Shown here: piece by piece, positions 41,422 through 49,573 of the stretch
Numbering within the stretch: the first letter of the stretch is position 1
Layout of the letters: each line of letters begins with the position of its first letter
Assembly: GCA_038745585.1 (NCBI GenBank)
Contig: JBCDLH010000008.1
Span: 62,001-126,000, forward strand
Direction: 5' to 3'
From: HLUCCA09 sp038745585
GTDB lineage: Bacteria > Pseudomonadota > Alphaproteobacteria > Rhodobacterales > Rhodobacteraceae
Length of the DNA stretch: 64,000 bases
Made by a program: the position numbers and the translations under genes
Notes under the pieces: generated by a model
Database searches by the model: none
Told to the model about the DNA's origin: nothing
The model's input: only the letters and a program-made list of their open reading frames with translations

Positions 41422-43002
41422 ATGCGCGATTTTCAGTTGCCCGGACGCTCGACCGTCTATGCCTCCAGCGGCATGTGCGCGACGTCGCATCCGCTGGCTT
41501 CGGCAACCGCGGTGGACATCCTAAAGTCCGGCGGCAATGCCGTGGACGCTGCGATCGCCGCGGCAGTCCTGCTCGGGATCTGCGAGCCCCATATGACGGG
41601 GCTCGGCGGCGACTGTTTCGCGCTGATCCAACCTTCGCCGGGGGAAGACATCGTTGCGCTCAATGCCTCCGGACGGGCGCCCATACGCGCCTCTCCCGAT
41701 GCGCTTCGGGCCGCAGGACACGCGGTCATGCCCCGCGATACGGCTGCCGCCGTGACGGTGCCAGGCGCTGTCGACGGGTTCTGCGCGCTCTCCGAACGGT
41801 TTGGTCGGCTTGGCCTCGCCGCCGCCCTCGCCCCGGCGATCCGCTATGCAGAGGAAGGCGTCCCGGTCGCCCCGCGCGCCGCCGACGACTGGGCCCGGTT
41901 TGCCAACAGGCTGCAGGGCCCCGCCCGCGACGCCTATCTCGTCGACGGGCGCGCCCCGGCACCGGGCACGCTCTTTCGGGCAATTGGGCAAGCGGACGTC
42001 CTGCGCCGCATCTCCAAGGACGGGCGTGATGCATTCTATACCGGCGAAGTGGCCGACGACATGCGCTCAGCGCTCAGGGATGCGCCACACTCCGAAGCGG
42101 ATTTCGCCGCAACTGCATGTACCTGGGGGACACCGATTTCTGGTCGTTACGGCGACTGGGAGGTTCTCGAACATCCCCCGAATGGGGCGGGGACGGCAGC
42201 GCTGCTCTTGCTCGACATCCTATCAGAGTTCGACCTGGCCTCGCTCGACCCGCTCGGGACCTACCGCGTGCATCTCGAAGCAGAAGCGACCAAGCTTGCC
42301 TATGACGCGCGCAATCGTTTCGTCGCCGATTTCGATCACATGCCCGACCCTGCGCGCCTCCAGCGCCCCGGGCTCGGCAAAAGCCTCGCAGCCCTGATCG
42401 ACCCCGCGAATTCCATAGAAAAGATCGCACCGCGGACAGAAGAGGTGCATAAGCACACGATCTGCCTTACTGTCGTCGACAAGGACCGGATGGTGGTCTC
42501 ACTGATCTATTCGATCTTCGACGATTTCGGATCGGGGATCGCCAGCCCCAAGTTTGGGATCCTGCTGCACAACCGCGGCTCAGGCTTTAACCTAATCCCT
42601 GGCCACGCCAACGAATACGGCCCCGGCAAGCGCCCGATGCATACGATCCTTCCCGGCATGGTGCGGCGCGGCGGAGAGGTCACGATGCCATTTTGCGTCA
42701 TGGGGGGGCCGTATCAGGCGACGGGGCACGCGCGCCTGATCACGAATCTTGTGGCCTACGGGATGGAGCTTCAGGATGCGCTTGACGCGCCCCGCGCCTT
42801 TGCCGACATCGCGCAGGGCAAGCTTTTCATCGAGCGAGGCTATGGCCGCGACGTGTGGGAGGGCTTGGCCGCGCGCGGTCAAGCCGTTGTCGAAGCTCCG
42901 GGTCCCATCGGCGGGGCACAGGCCATTCGCATGGATGTGATCGACGGCGTCTTAGTCGGTGCGTCCGACCCAAGGAAAGACGGGATCGCGCTCGGCTACT
43001 GA
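41422..43002 (+). CDS. Gamma-glutamyltransferase family protein
   Basis: Ntn-hydrolase that cleaves gamma-glutamyl amides such as glutathione. The 526-aa protein has the large-subunit features ATAVDILKSGGNAVDAAIAA and HMTGLGGDCFAL, and the small-subunit start HTICLTVVDKDRMVVSLIYS with a candidate nucleophilic Thr, followed by FGSGIASPKFGILLHNRGSGF. No signal peptide is apparent from the ATG at 41422, which follows GGGAGGAG, so a cytoplasmic enzyme is likely. It is convergent with the D-amino-acid operon (9 bp between stops); a link to glutamyl-peptide use is tempting but inferential. Confidence 0.9.
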   Translation: MRDFQLPGRSTVYASSGMCATSHPLASATAVDILKSGGNAVDAAIAAAVLLGICEPHMTGLGGDCFALIQPSPGEDIVALNASGRAPIRASPDALRAAGHAVMPRDTAAAVTVPGAVDGFCALSERFGRLGLAAALAPAIRYAEEGVPVAPRAADDWARFANRLQGPARDAYLVDGRAPAPGTLFRAIGQADVLRRISKDGRDAFYTGEVADDMRSALRDAPHSEADFAATACTWGTPISGRYGDWEVLEHPPNGAGTAALLLLDILSEFDLASLDPLGTYRVHLEAEATKLAYDARNRFVADFDHMPDPARLQRPGLGKSLAALIDPANSIEKIAPRTEEVHKHTICLTVVDKDRMVVSLIYSIFDDFGSGIASPKFGILLHNRGSGFNLIPGHANEYGPGKRPMHTILPGMVRRGGEVTMPFCVMGGPYQATGHARLITNLVAYGMELQDALDAPRAFADIAQGKLFIERGYGRDVWEGLAARGQAVVEAPGPIGGAQAIRMDVIDGVLVGASDPRKDGIALGY

Positions 43003-43011
43003 ACGGGGCGC

Positions 43012-43863
43012 TCAGACCGCACGCTTGCGGCTCTCGTCGAGATAGATCTCTCGCAGCCGCGTCGCGATCGGGCCCGGCGCGCCCGAGCCGATCTTTTCCC
43101 CGTCGATCTCTACGACGGCCGTCACGAAGTTCGATGCCGATGTGATAAAGGCCTCATCCGCGCCGTGCGCTTCTTCGAGCGTAAACGGCCGTTCTTCGAC
43201 CTCCATCTGCGCCTCGCGGGCAAATTGCAGCACGGCGGCCCGCGTGATCCCGTGGAGGATCTCTTCGCCGAGATGCCGCGTGATGATCTTGCCGTTCTTC
43301 ACGATATAGGCGTTGTTCGAGGTGCCTTCAGTGATCGCGCCGTCTTCGATCATCCAGGCATCGTCCACCCCAGCGGCCTTGGCCATCATCTTGCCCATCG
43401 AGGGGTAGAGAAGTTGCACCGTCTTAATGTCGCGGCGCCCCCAGCGCCGATCCGGGATCGAGATCACGCGCATGCCCGTTTGCGCGGCCCGGCTTTCGAC
43501 CACGTCTTTGACCTGCGTGAAGAGGACGAGCGTCGGCGTCGCCGCCTTGGGATAGGCAAAGTCCCGATCCGCCGCGCCGCGCGTCACTTGGAGGTAGATC
43601 AGCCCCTGAACGAGGTCGTTGCGGGCGACAAGCTCGCGGTGGATCTCAAGGAGCTCCTCTTCGGTCACCGGAGCCGCCATCCCAAGCTCTCCGAGCGATC
43701 GCCAGAGCCGCTTAGCATGCCCGTCGAAGTCGACAAGCTTGCCGTCGATCACGCTTGTCACCTCATAGACCGCATCGGCAAAGAGGAAGCCGCGGTCAAA
43801 GATCGACACAGTCGCCTGTTCCTCCGGCAGATAATCCCCATTGACATAGACGGTCCGGCTCAT
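43012..43863 (-). CDS. dat: D-amino-acid transaminase (fold-type IV PLP enzyme)
   Basis: Exchanges the amino group between D-amino acids (D-Ala, D-Glu) and 2-oxo acids. The 283-aa protein begins VYVNGDYLPEEQATVSIFDR with FLFADAVYEV, typical of D-amino-acid aminotransferases; the PLP lysine lies in RRDIKTVQLLYPSMGKMMAK (near residue 147), and ITEGTSNNAYIV and ITRAAVLQFA complete the family pattern. It is the last gene of a three-gene minus-strand row after dgcN and dgcA, separated from dgcA by 9 bp, which supports a role in D-glutamate or D-alanine use. Confidence 0.9.
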   Translation of the reverse strand: MSRTVYVNGDYLPEEQATVSIFDRGFLFADAVYEVTSVIDGKLVDFDGHAKRLWRSLGELGMAAPVTEEELLEIHRELVARNDLVQGLIYLQVTRGAADRDFAYPKAATPTLVLFTQVKDVVESRAAQTGMRVISIPDRRWGRRDIKTVQLLYPSMGKMMAKAAGVDDAWMIEDGAITEGTSNNAYIVKNGKIITRHLGEEILHGITRAAVLQFAREAQMEVEERPFTLEEAHGADEAFITSASNFVTAVVEIDGEKIGSGAPGPIATRLREIYLDESRKRAV

Positions 43864-43872
43864 GGCGTGCTC

Positions 43873-44847
43873 CTATCCCCAGAGTGCAGGTGTGGGCGGG
43901 TGGACCCCGGCGCTGTCGTAGTGCAGCGGGGCCGTTCGGTCTTCCGCCAGGAGGAGCGGGGCGTCAAGGTCCACCACTGCCGCGCCCTGGGCCAAGAGGA
44001 CCGCAGGCGCCATGGCAAGCGACGAGCCGACCATGCAGCCGACCATGATCTTAAAGCCGCGGCGCTCTGCCTCGGCGCGCATGGCAAGCGCTTCGGTCAG
44101 CCCGCCGGTCTTGTCGAGCTTGACGTTGACCATATCGTAGAGCCCTTCGAGCCGCCCGAGCGTCGCACGATCATGCACGCTTTCATCGGCACAGAGCGGG
44201 ACGGGACGGTCGAGCCCGCGCAGGGCCTCGTCCTCGCCCGCGGGGACGGGCTGCTCGACCAGCGCGACGCCGAGGCGCTCAAGATCCGGGGCAAGCATGG
44301 CATAGATCTCCGCCGACCAGCCCTCATTGGCGTCGACGATGATCCGCGCGTCTGGCGCGCCGGCGCGGACAGCTTCGAGCCGGGGCATATCGTCGGGCGT
44401 GCCGAGTTTGATCTTGAGGAGCGGACGATGGGCATTGCCCGCGGCGGCCTCCCGCATCGCCGCGGGCGTGTCGAGCGAGAGCGTATAGGCGGTGATCTCC
44501 GGCCCCGGTCCAGGTTCCGAGATATGCGCCGCCCGCCAAGCCGGGACTCCGCTCCGCTTCGCCTCCCAATCCCAGAGCGCACAATCGACCGCGTTCCGCG
44601 CCGCCCCTGCCGGCAAGCGCGCCTGCAGGCTCTCGCGGCTGAGTCCATCGGTCTCCAGCGCTTCGATCTGAGCCGCGACACTCTCCAACGTCTCGCCATA
44701 GCGCGCATAGGGCACGCATTCGCCCCAGCCCTCTACGCCCCCAACCGCAACCCGCACCGTGAGCACGCGCGCTTCTGTCCGGCTTCCGCGCGAGATCGTA
44801 AAGGCCTGCGCCAGGGCAAAGACGTTGGCCTCTACCTGAAGTTCCAT
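43873..44847 (-). CDS. dgcA: Enolase-superfamily dipeptide epimerase / N-acetyl-D-glutamate racemase DgcA
   Basis: Predicted to convert N-acetyl-D-glutamate to the L-form, or to epimerise Ala-Glu dipeptides. The 324-aa protein has the enolase-superfamily N-terminal cap, the base KIKLG (near 165), metal ligands in IIVDANEGW, ALVEQPVP and PLCADESVHD, the second base NVKLDKTGG and the C-terminal DLD in AAVVDLDAPLL typical of Ala-Glu epimerase relatives. Placement directly after a DUF1611 (dgcN) gene favours the DgcA role over the muropeptide epimerase YcjG role. A copy of the intergenic repeat forms its leader, ending in a purine-rich ribosome-binding site. Confidence 0.82.
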   Translation of the reverse strand: MELQVEANVFALAQAFTISRGSRTEARVLTVRVAVGGVEGWGECVPYARYGETLESVAAQIEALETDGLSRESLQARLPAGAARNAVDCALWDWEAKRSGVPAWRAAHISEPGPGPEITAYTLSLDTPAAMREAAAGNAHRPLLKIKLGTPDDMPRLEAVRAGAPDARIIVDANEGWSAEIYAMLAPDLERLGVALVEQPVPAGEDEALRGLDRPVPLCADESVHDRATLGRLEGLYDMVNVKLDKTGGLTEALAMRAEAERRGFKIMVGCMVGSSLAMAPAVLLAQGAAVVDLDAPLLLAEDRTAPLHYDSAGVHPPTPALWG

Positions 44848-44856
44848 GCCCCCGCG

Positions 44857-44892
44857 CCCCCTCTTCTTCTTGCCGAAAAATATCGCCGCCGG
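44857..44892 (-). repeat. Dispersed intergenic repeat, copy D
   Basis: On the minus strand CGGCGGCGATATTTTTCGGC followed by AAGAAGAAGAGGGG, nearly identical to copy A at 3808. It fills most of the spacer between dgcN and dgcA, in their orientation, and its purine-rich end lies about 10 nt before the dgcA ATG, so it probably doubles as the Shine-Dalgarno region. Confidence 0.7.
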
Positions 44893-44925
44893 AGACCGGC
44901 ACACACGCCGCCGCTCTTCCGACGC

Positions 44926-45930
44926 TCAGGCAAACGCGGCCAGCGCATCGACAAGCTTGCCCGCCCCCTGGCGAAAGGGATCGCAGGTCGGCAGCGCCAT
45001 GCGCGCCTCGGTCTCGGCGATATAGGCAAGTGCTGCGGCCTCTTCCAAAGCGGCCGTGTTGATCGAAATCCCGATGATCTGCGCCCGCGGATTGACGAGG
45101 CGCGCGTGGATCAAAGAGAGGTCTCGCAACTGCTCGAGGCTCGGCAGGGCATAGCCCGGCAGTCCGCGCATATGCGTCCGTGTTGGCTCGTGGCAGAGGA
45201 TCAGCGCGTCGGGCTGTCCGCCATGGATGAGCGCCAGGGTTACGCCGGAAAAGGACGGGTGAAAAAGCGAGCCCTGCCCTTCGATCAGATCCCAATGGTC
45301 AGCATCGTTGGGCGGTGTTAGCCATTCGATGGAACCGGCCATGAAGTCGGCCACAACAGCGTCGAGCGGAACACCGTCCCCTGTGATCAGGATACCGGTC
45401 TGTCCCGTCGCGCGAAACGAGGCTTTCATGTCCCGTGTGCGCATGGCCCGGTCCATGGCGAGCGCGGTGTACATCTTGCCGATCGAGCAATCCGTGCCCA
45501 CCGCGAGGCAGCGCAGGCCGCGCCGCGGCTCGCCATTGGCAATCGGATAGGGCCTGTCGGGCACGCGCACATCGTGCAAAACGCGCCCCTCGGCCTTGGC
45601 GATTTCCACGAGTTCTGGCTCATCGCTCAAAAGGTTGTGCAGTCCAGACGCAAGGTCGAAGCCGGCGAGCAGCGCCTCGGCCAAGACGTGCCGCCACGCG
45701 GGAGAGATCACGCCGCCGCGATTCGCAACGCCGATGACGAGGGTCTGCGCCCCGGCCTCGCGCGCCTCGGAGAGGCTCATATCCGGCAGGCCAAGATCGG
45801 CCTGACACCCCTCCATTCGGTACTGGCCCACAGCGAATTCAGGCCGCCAATCCTTGATCCCTTGGGCGACCTTGGCGGCGAGCGCGTCGGGCGCATCGCC
45901 CAAAAAGAGCAGATAGGGGGTCTTAATCAT
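44926..45930 (-). CDS. dgcN: DUF1611 protein, D-glutamate N-acetyltransferase DgcN
   Basis: Predicted to N-acetylate D-glutamate as the first step of the DgcN-DgcA route to L-glutamate. The 334-aa protein shows the DUF1611 features: N-terminal TPYLLFLGDAPDALAAKVAQ, a P-loop-like CLAVGTDCSIGKMYTALAM near residue 155, TGQTGILITGDGVPLDAVVA, and IEGQGSLFHPSFSGVTLALI near residue 225. The ATG at 45930 gives the usual length; the open frame upstream is not conserved-looking. It is the first gene of dgcN-dgcA-dat and is divergent from a DJ-1-like gene with 150 bp between starts. Confidence 0.85.
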   Translation of the reverse strand: MIKTPYLLFLGDAPDALAAKVAQGIKDWRPEFAVGQYRMEGCQADLGLPDMSLSEAREAGAQTLVIGVANRGGVISPAWRHVLAEALLAGFDLASGLHNLLSDEPELVEIAKAEGRVLHDVRVPDRPYPIANGEPRRGLRCLAVGTDCSIGKMYTALAMDRAMRTRDMKASFRATGQTGILITGDGVPLDAVVADFMAGSIEWLTPPNDADHWDLIEGQGSLFHPSFSGVTLALIHGGQPDALILCHEPTRTHMRGLPGYALPSLEQLRDLSLIHARLVNPRAQIIGISINTAALEEAAALAYIAETEARMALPTCDPFRQGAGKLVDALAAFA

Positions 45931-46080
45931 TGCGATGCTCCACTCGGGGCGCCAGGTGCGCCGCCTCAAACCTATCAAGTGACGTCTTACGGAAAAGGGG
46001 GGTCGTGCCCGGCTGCGGCGCTGAGGTGGTGCCTGCTGCCTCGCCGCCCTATCTGCTGGGGAAAGCAGCGCGGAGAAAAC

Positions 46081-46863
46081 ATGGCGCACAGCGTTCTAAT
46101 CGTGACGACGTCGACGGCGCAGGCCGGCGAAGGTGGGCCAGAGACGGGCTTCAACTGGCTCAGTCTCGCGGTGCCCTATTGGCGATTGCGCGAGGCCGGT
46201 CTGCGCATCGGCTTTGCGTCGATCAAGGGCGGCAAGCCGCCGGGAGATCCGGAGACCGCGCTCTCGTCGGGTGAGCGGGCGGGCGCGGTTGAGATGTTTC
46301 TCGGAGACGGCGCCGCGGTCGAAGCGCTCGCGCAATCCCAAGCGATTGGCCAGGTCGAGCCCGACGCCTGGGATGCGGTTCTCTTGACGGACGGGCTCGG
46401 CGGCCTTTGGGATCTTGCGCAATCCCAGGCTCTTGCGACGGTGCTCTCAGAAATGTGGGCGGATGGAGGTTTGATTGCGACCCTCGGGGCCGGTGCCGCA
46501 GGGCTGGTTTCAGCGCGGACGGCTGACGCGCGTAGCATCGTTGCAGGTCTGCGCCTGACCGCGCTGGCCGACCGGGACGCGCGCACCAACGCCGCGGCGC
46601 GCGCGACCCAGTCCCCAAGCCAGCCCGTGATCGAGCCCCCGCTCCAGCCAGCGTCGCGGCTGCGGGAGATGGGCGCGCAAGTCTTCGTCGGCCCGGATGG
46701 GGAGCCGCCCCTTGTCATCGAAGAAGGGCGCCTCATCACCGGACAGGACGCCCGAGCCGCGGCTGACGTGACGCTTCAACTCCTCGACGCGCTCGACATC
46801 TACGCGCAGCCCAGCGCGACCGAACTCCGCGGCGCAGACGATCAGGGCGCCAAAGCCGGCTGA
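46081..46863 (+). CDS. DJ-1/PfpI-like protein without the catalytic cysteine
   Basis: A 260-aa protein with the class I glutamine amidotransferase-like fold of Hsp31/PfpI proteins: MAHSVLIVTTSTAQ, the PYWRLREAGLRIGFASIKGG strand-turn, DAVLLTDGLGGLWDL and a C-terminal VIEEGRLITGQDARAAADVT that matches the family end. At the nucleophile elbow, where relatives read ICHGPA, this protein reads TLGAGAAG, so the Cys-His pair is replaced by Gly-Ala. It is probably non-catalytic. It is divergent from dgcN and convergent with accA. Confidence 0.75.
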   Translation: MAHSVLIVTTSTAQAGEGGPETGFNWLSLAVPYWRLREAGLRIGFASIKGGKPPGDPETALSSGERAGAVEMFLGDGAAVEALAQSQAIGQVEPDAWDAVLLTDGLGGLWDLAQSQALATVLSEMWADGGLIATLGAGAAGLVSARTADARSIVAGLRLTALADRDARTNAAARATQSPSQPVIEPPLQPASRLREMGAQVFVGPDGEPPLVIEEGRLITGQDARAAADVTLQLLDALDIYAQPSATELRGADDQGAKAG

Positions 46864-46884
46864 CCCGAGCGCGCAGCCAGGGGC

Positions 46885-47847
46885 TCAGGCGGCCAGGCCG
46901 CGGTCGCCCATGTTGAGGTATTTGCGGCGGCGGTCGTCGCGCAGCGCCTCTCGGCCCATCCCATTGAGCCCCTTAAGCATCCCTTCAATCGCGGCGCCAA
47001 CGCTAGCGATCACGGTCTCGCGGTGCCGGTGTGCCCCGCCGATCGGCTCGGGCACGATGCGGTCGGTCACACGCAGCTCGTGGAGATCTTGCGCCGTCAG
47101 CCTGAGCGCCTCGGCCGCTTCGCGCATCTTCTCGGCATCCTTCCAGAGGATCGACGCGCAGCCCTCGGGCGAAATCACCGAGTAAATCGAGTGTTCGAGC
47201 ATTGCGAGCCGGTTGGCCGTCGCAAAGGCGACCGCGCCGCCCGAGCCGCCCTCGCCGATGATGACCGAGATCAACGGCACGCCGATCGCCAGACACTTGG
47301 CGGTCGAGCGCGCGATCGCTTCGGATTGTCCGCGCTCCTCGGCGCCCTTGCCAGGATAGGCGCCGGGCGTGTCGACAAGCGTGATGACGGGCATGCCAAA
47401 CCGATCGGCCAAGTCCATCAGTCGGATCGCCTTGCGATAGCCCTCGGGCCGCGCCATGCCAAAGTTTCGCTCGATCCGGCTGCTTGTGTCGTGGCCCTTT
47501 TCGTGTCCGATCACCATCACAGGCCGGTCGTTGAACCGCGCGGTTCCGCCCAGAACGGCGTGATCGTCAGCAAAGGCACGGTCGCCGGCGAGCGGGGTGT
47601 ACTCGGCAAAGAGCGTGTCGATGTAGTCCTTGCAATGGGGGCGGCTCGGATGCCGCGCGACCTGACACTTCCGCCACGGCGTAAGCTTGGTGTAGAGGTC
47701 GCTGAGGAGTGTCGTTGCCTTTGCGTCGAGCGCGGCCGCTTCGGAGGCGACGTCCATCTCTGGGTTTGCCCGTGCCATGGCGCGAAGCTCTTCGGCCTTG
47801 CCCTCGATCTCGGCAAGCGGCTTCTCGAACTCAAGATAGGTCTTCAT
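46885..47847 (-). CDS. accA: Acetyl-CoA carboxylase carboxyltransferase subunit alpha
   Basis: Transfers the carboxyl group from biotin carboxyl carrier to acetyl-CoA in fatty acid synthesis; works with AccD. The 320-aa protein opens YLEFEKPLAEIEGKAEELRA and contains VIGHEKGHDTSSRIERNFGM, ITLVDTPGAYPGKGAEERGQ and IGEGGSGGAVAFATANRLAM, all typical of AccA. The ATG at 47847 matches the family start. accD is not in the window. Stand-alone gene, convergent with the DJ-1-like gene. Confidence 0.97.
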   Translation of the reverse strand: MKTYLEFEKPLAEIEGKAEELRAMARANPEMDVASEAAALDAKATTLLSDLYTKLTPWRKCQVARHPSRPHCKDYIDTLFAEYTPLAGDRAFADDHAVLGGTARFNDRPVMVIGHEKGHDTSSRIERNFGMARPEGYRKAIRLMDLADRFGMPVITLVDTPGAYPGKGAEERGQSEAIARSTAKCLAIGVPLISVIIGEGGSGGAVAFATANRLAMLEHSIYSVISPEGCASILWKDAEKMREAAEALRLTAQDLHELRVTDRIVPEPIGGAHRHRETVIASVGAAIEGMLKGLNGMGREALRDDRRRKYLNMGDRGLAA

Positions 47848-47964
47848 GCTGCATCCTCCGCCCGGCCCATATGGCCGTTTGCGGTGTCGGCTGCAATCGC
47901 GCGGTGTGCGCTCCAACGTAGGCCCCGCGCGGGCCTACACGGGCCTATGCGAGAATACGGGTGT

Positions 47965-47988
47965 GCTAGCAGCCCTGCTAGCAGCCCT
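47965..47988. repeat. Two tandem copies of a 12-bp unit over a stop codon
   Basis: GCTAGCAGCCCT occurs twice in direct succession (47965-47976 and 47977-47988). On the minus strand each unit spans CAG GGC TGC TAG, so the duplication repeats the terminal Gln-Gly-Cys-stop of the DsbD-domain gene. Confidence 0.9.
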
Positions 47989-48793
47989 GGATGTCGACCG
48001 CGCGGCGCGTCCCGATGACGGTAAAGCGCAAGGCGTCGCGCGCGATGTAGAGCGGCGTGCCGGGGGGCGGGACGAGGTCAGCCCGGACGTGGAGCGTCTC
48101 ATCGCGCCGGGCAACCTGCGGCTCGGACACCCAGATGCCGGGGTCACCGGCTTCGACAAGGGTGATCTCCTCCCCACCGGTACGCGGCATCTCGATCCGG
48201 GCATCGAGCTGCATCCCGTCCGAAATCGGCGTCAACTCGCAGACAATCGCCGATACACCCGCGCGGTCTGCCGTCATCGGTCGGTCGGCGAGGGCCGCGC
48301 TGATCATCGGGTCCATCCCGCCATCGCCCGTCAGATCGGCCTCGAACGAGAGCTGCGCGGGCACGCAGACCGTCTCGCACACCCCAAGATCGACCCGCGC
48401 CATGACGTGGAGCGGTTGATCGGGCTCGGCCGGGCGCAGCTCCATCGGCAGGACAACCTGGTCCTGATACCCGATCGTGCGAACCCCGAAATCGTAGAAG
48501 ACATCTGGCGTTGGCCAGTGCAGGCGCACGCCGTCCACATTGCGCGACCCCGCCCAATTAAACTGCGCCGGGATGCCGGCGTCGCCCGGGGCGCGCCAAT
48601 ACGTCTTCCAGCCAGGTGCGAGGATCAGCCGGAGCGCGGCCATCCGCGACCCGTCTGGCATCCGCCAGCCGGGGAGGACCTGCGCGCGCACCACGTTCTC
48701 CGGCACTTCGTACTGAAACTGCGCATTTGCCGGCAGTGTGGCGGCGAAGGCAGCAGCGATCGCAAGAGCCAACGTTTTCAAAGTGCGTATCAT
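47978..48793 (-). CDS. Periplasmic protein with DsbD-alpha-like (thiol-disulfide interchange) domain
   Basis: A 271-aa exported protein: signal peptide TLALAIAAAFAATLPANAQ, then a DsbD N-terminal-like domain with LILAPGWKTYWRAPGDAGIP near residue 56 and a cysteine pair in DLGVCETVCVPAQLSF near residue 140. It lacks the DsbD membrane and thioredoxin domains. Relatives are described as DsbD-domain proteins of possible reductive or copper-related function; the real role is unknown. The last codons Gln-Gly-Cys-stop are tandemly duplicated after the stop. Confidence 0.8.
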   Translation of the reverse strand: MIRTLKTLALAIAAAFAATLPANAQFQYEVPENVVRAQVLPGWRMPDGSRMAALRLILAPGWKTYWRAPGDAGIPAQFNWAGSRNVDGVRLHWPTPDVFYDFGVRTIGYQDQVVLPMELRPAEPDQPLHVMARVDLGVCETVCVPAQLSFEADLTGDGGMDPMISAALADRPMTADRAGVSAIVCELTPISDGMQLDARIEMPRTGGEEITLVEAGDPGIWVSEPQVARRDETLHVRADLVPPPGTPLYIARDALRFTVIGTRRAVDIQGC

Positions 48794-48947
48794 GCGTGCA
48801 GAGCTACGCGAGACACACGCGAAAGGAAACGGCCCTACCCCTCACATCCTCGTGCTGCGCTGGATGCGCCGCGTAATTCGGCCTGTCGCGTCCGGAAGCG
48901 GCATCCGCCCCTTGCCCTCGTGCCGTCGCGACCCCATCCTCTCGGCC

Positions 48948-49541
48948 ATGCCGCGCACCCCAGAAACCATCGACGACCTGCCCGAGATCGACCTCACCGG
49001 CCAGCTCCTGATCGCGATGCCGGGGATGGGCGACACGCCGTTTGAGCGCTCGGTGATTTATCTCTGTGCCCATTCCGACGAGGGCGCCATGGGCCTCGTC
49101 GTCAACCACGTCGTCTCCGACCTCAGCTTTCGCGAGTTGCTGTCGCAGCTTGAGATCGAGGCGAGTGCACCAATGCCGGGCGTCCGCGTCCATATGGGCG
49201 GTCCGGTCGAGCATGGGCGGGGCTTTGTCCTCCATTCCGGCGATTACCGCGAGGGCGAGGCGACGCTCCGCGTAAATGACGCCTTCGCGATGACGGCGAC
49301 GCTCGACATCCTCGAAGACATCGCGCGCGGTGAAGGGCCCGAACACCTGCTGATGGCGCTGGGCTATGCTGGATGGGGGCCCGGCCAGCTGGAAGGGGAG
49401 CTTGCGCGTAACGCCTGGCTCACCTGTACTGCAAGCTCCGAGATCGTGTTTGAGACCGACGCAGAGGCAAAGTGGGAGCGTGCGCTGGCGACGCTTGGCA
49501 TCGACCCGCTCCTGCTCTCCGCTGCCTCCGGTCGGGCCTGA
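48948..49541 (+). CDS. YqgE/AlgH family protein
   Basis: A 197-aa cytoplasmic protein of the YqgE/AlgH family, whose biochemical role is unsettled. Family signs are LTGQLLIAMPGMGDTPFERS, VIYLCAHSDEGAMGLVVNH, the RVHMGGPVEHGRGFVLHS block and LMALGYAGWGPGQLEGEL near residue 150. The ATG at 48948 puts the conserved core at the usual distance from the N-terminus; the longer upstream frame overlaps the divergent DsbD-domain gene and is unlikely. Convergent with plsC. Confidence 0.93.
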   Translation: MPRTPETIDDLPEIDLTGQLLIAMPGMGDTPFERSVIYLCAHSDEGAMGLVVNHVVSDLSFRELLSQLEIEASAPMPGVRVHMGGPVEHGRGFVLHSGDYREGEATLRVNDAFAMTATLDILEDIARGEGPEHLLMALGYAGWGPGQLEGELARNAWLTCTASSEIVFETDAEAKWERALATLGIDPLLLSAASGRA

Positions 49542-49573
49542 AGAGAGGCAATCGCTCCGAGGCAGACCTTCGG

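Noticed and set aside
43165..45321. 718-codon open frame on the plus strand opposite dat, dgcA and dgcN
   Set aside because: It runs antisense across three recognisable genes, its product is an Arg/His-rich mix without any domain, and such long antisense frames are expected opposite GC-rich codons.
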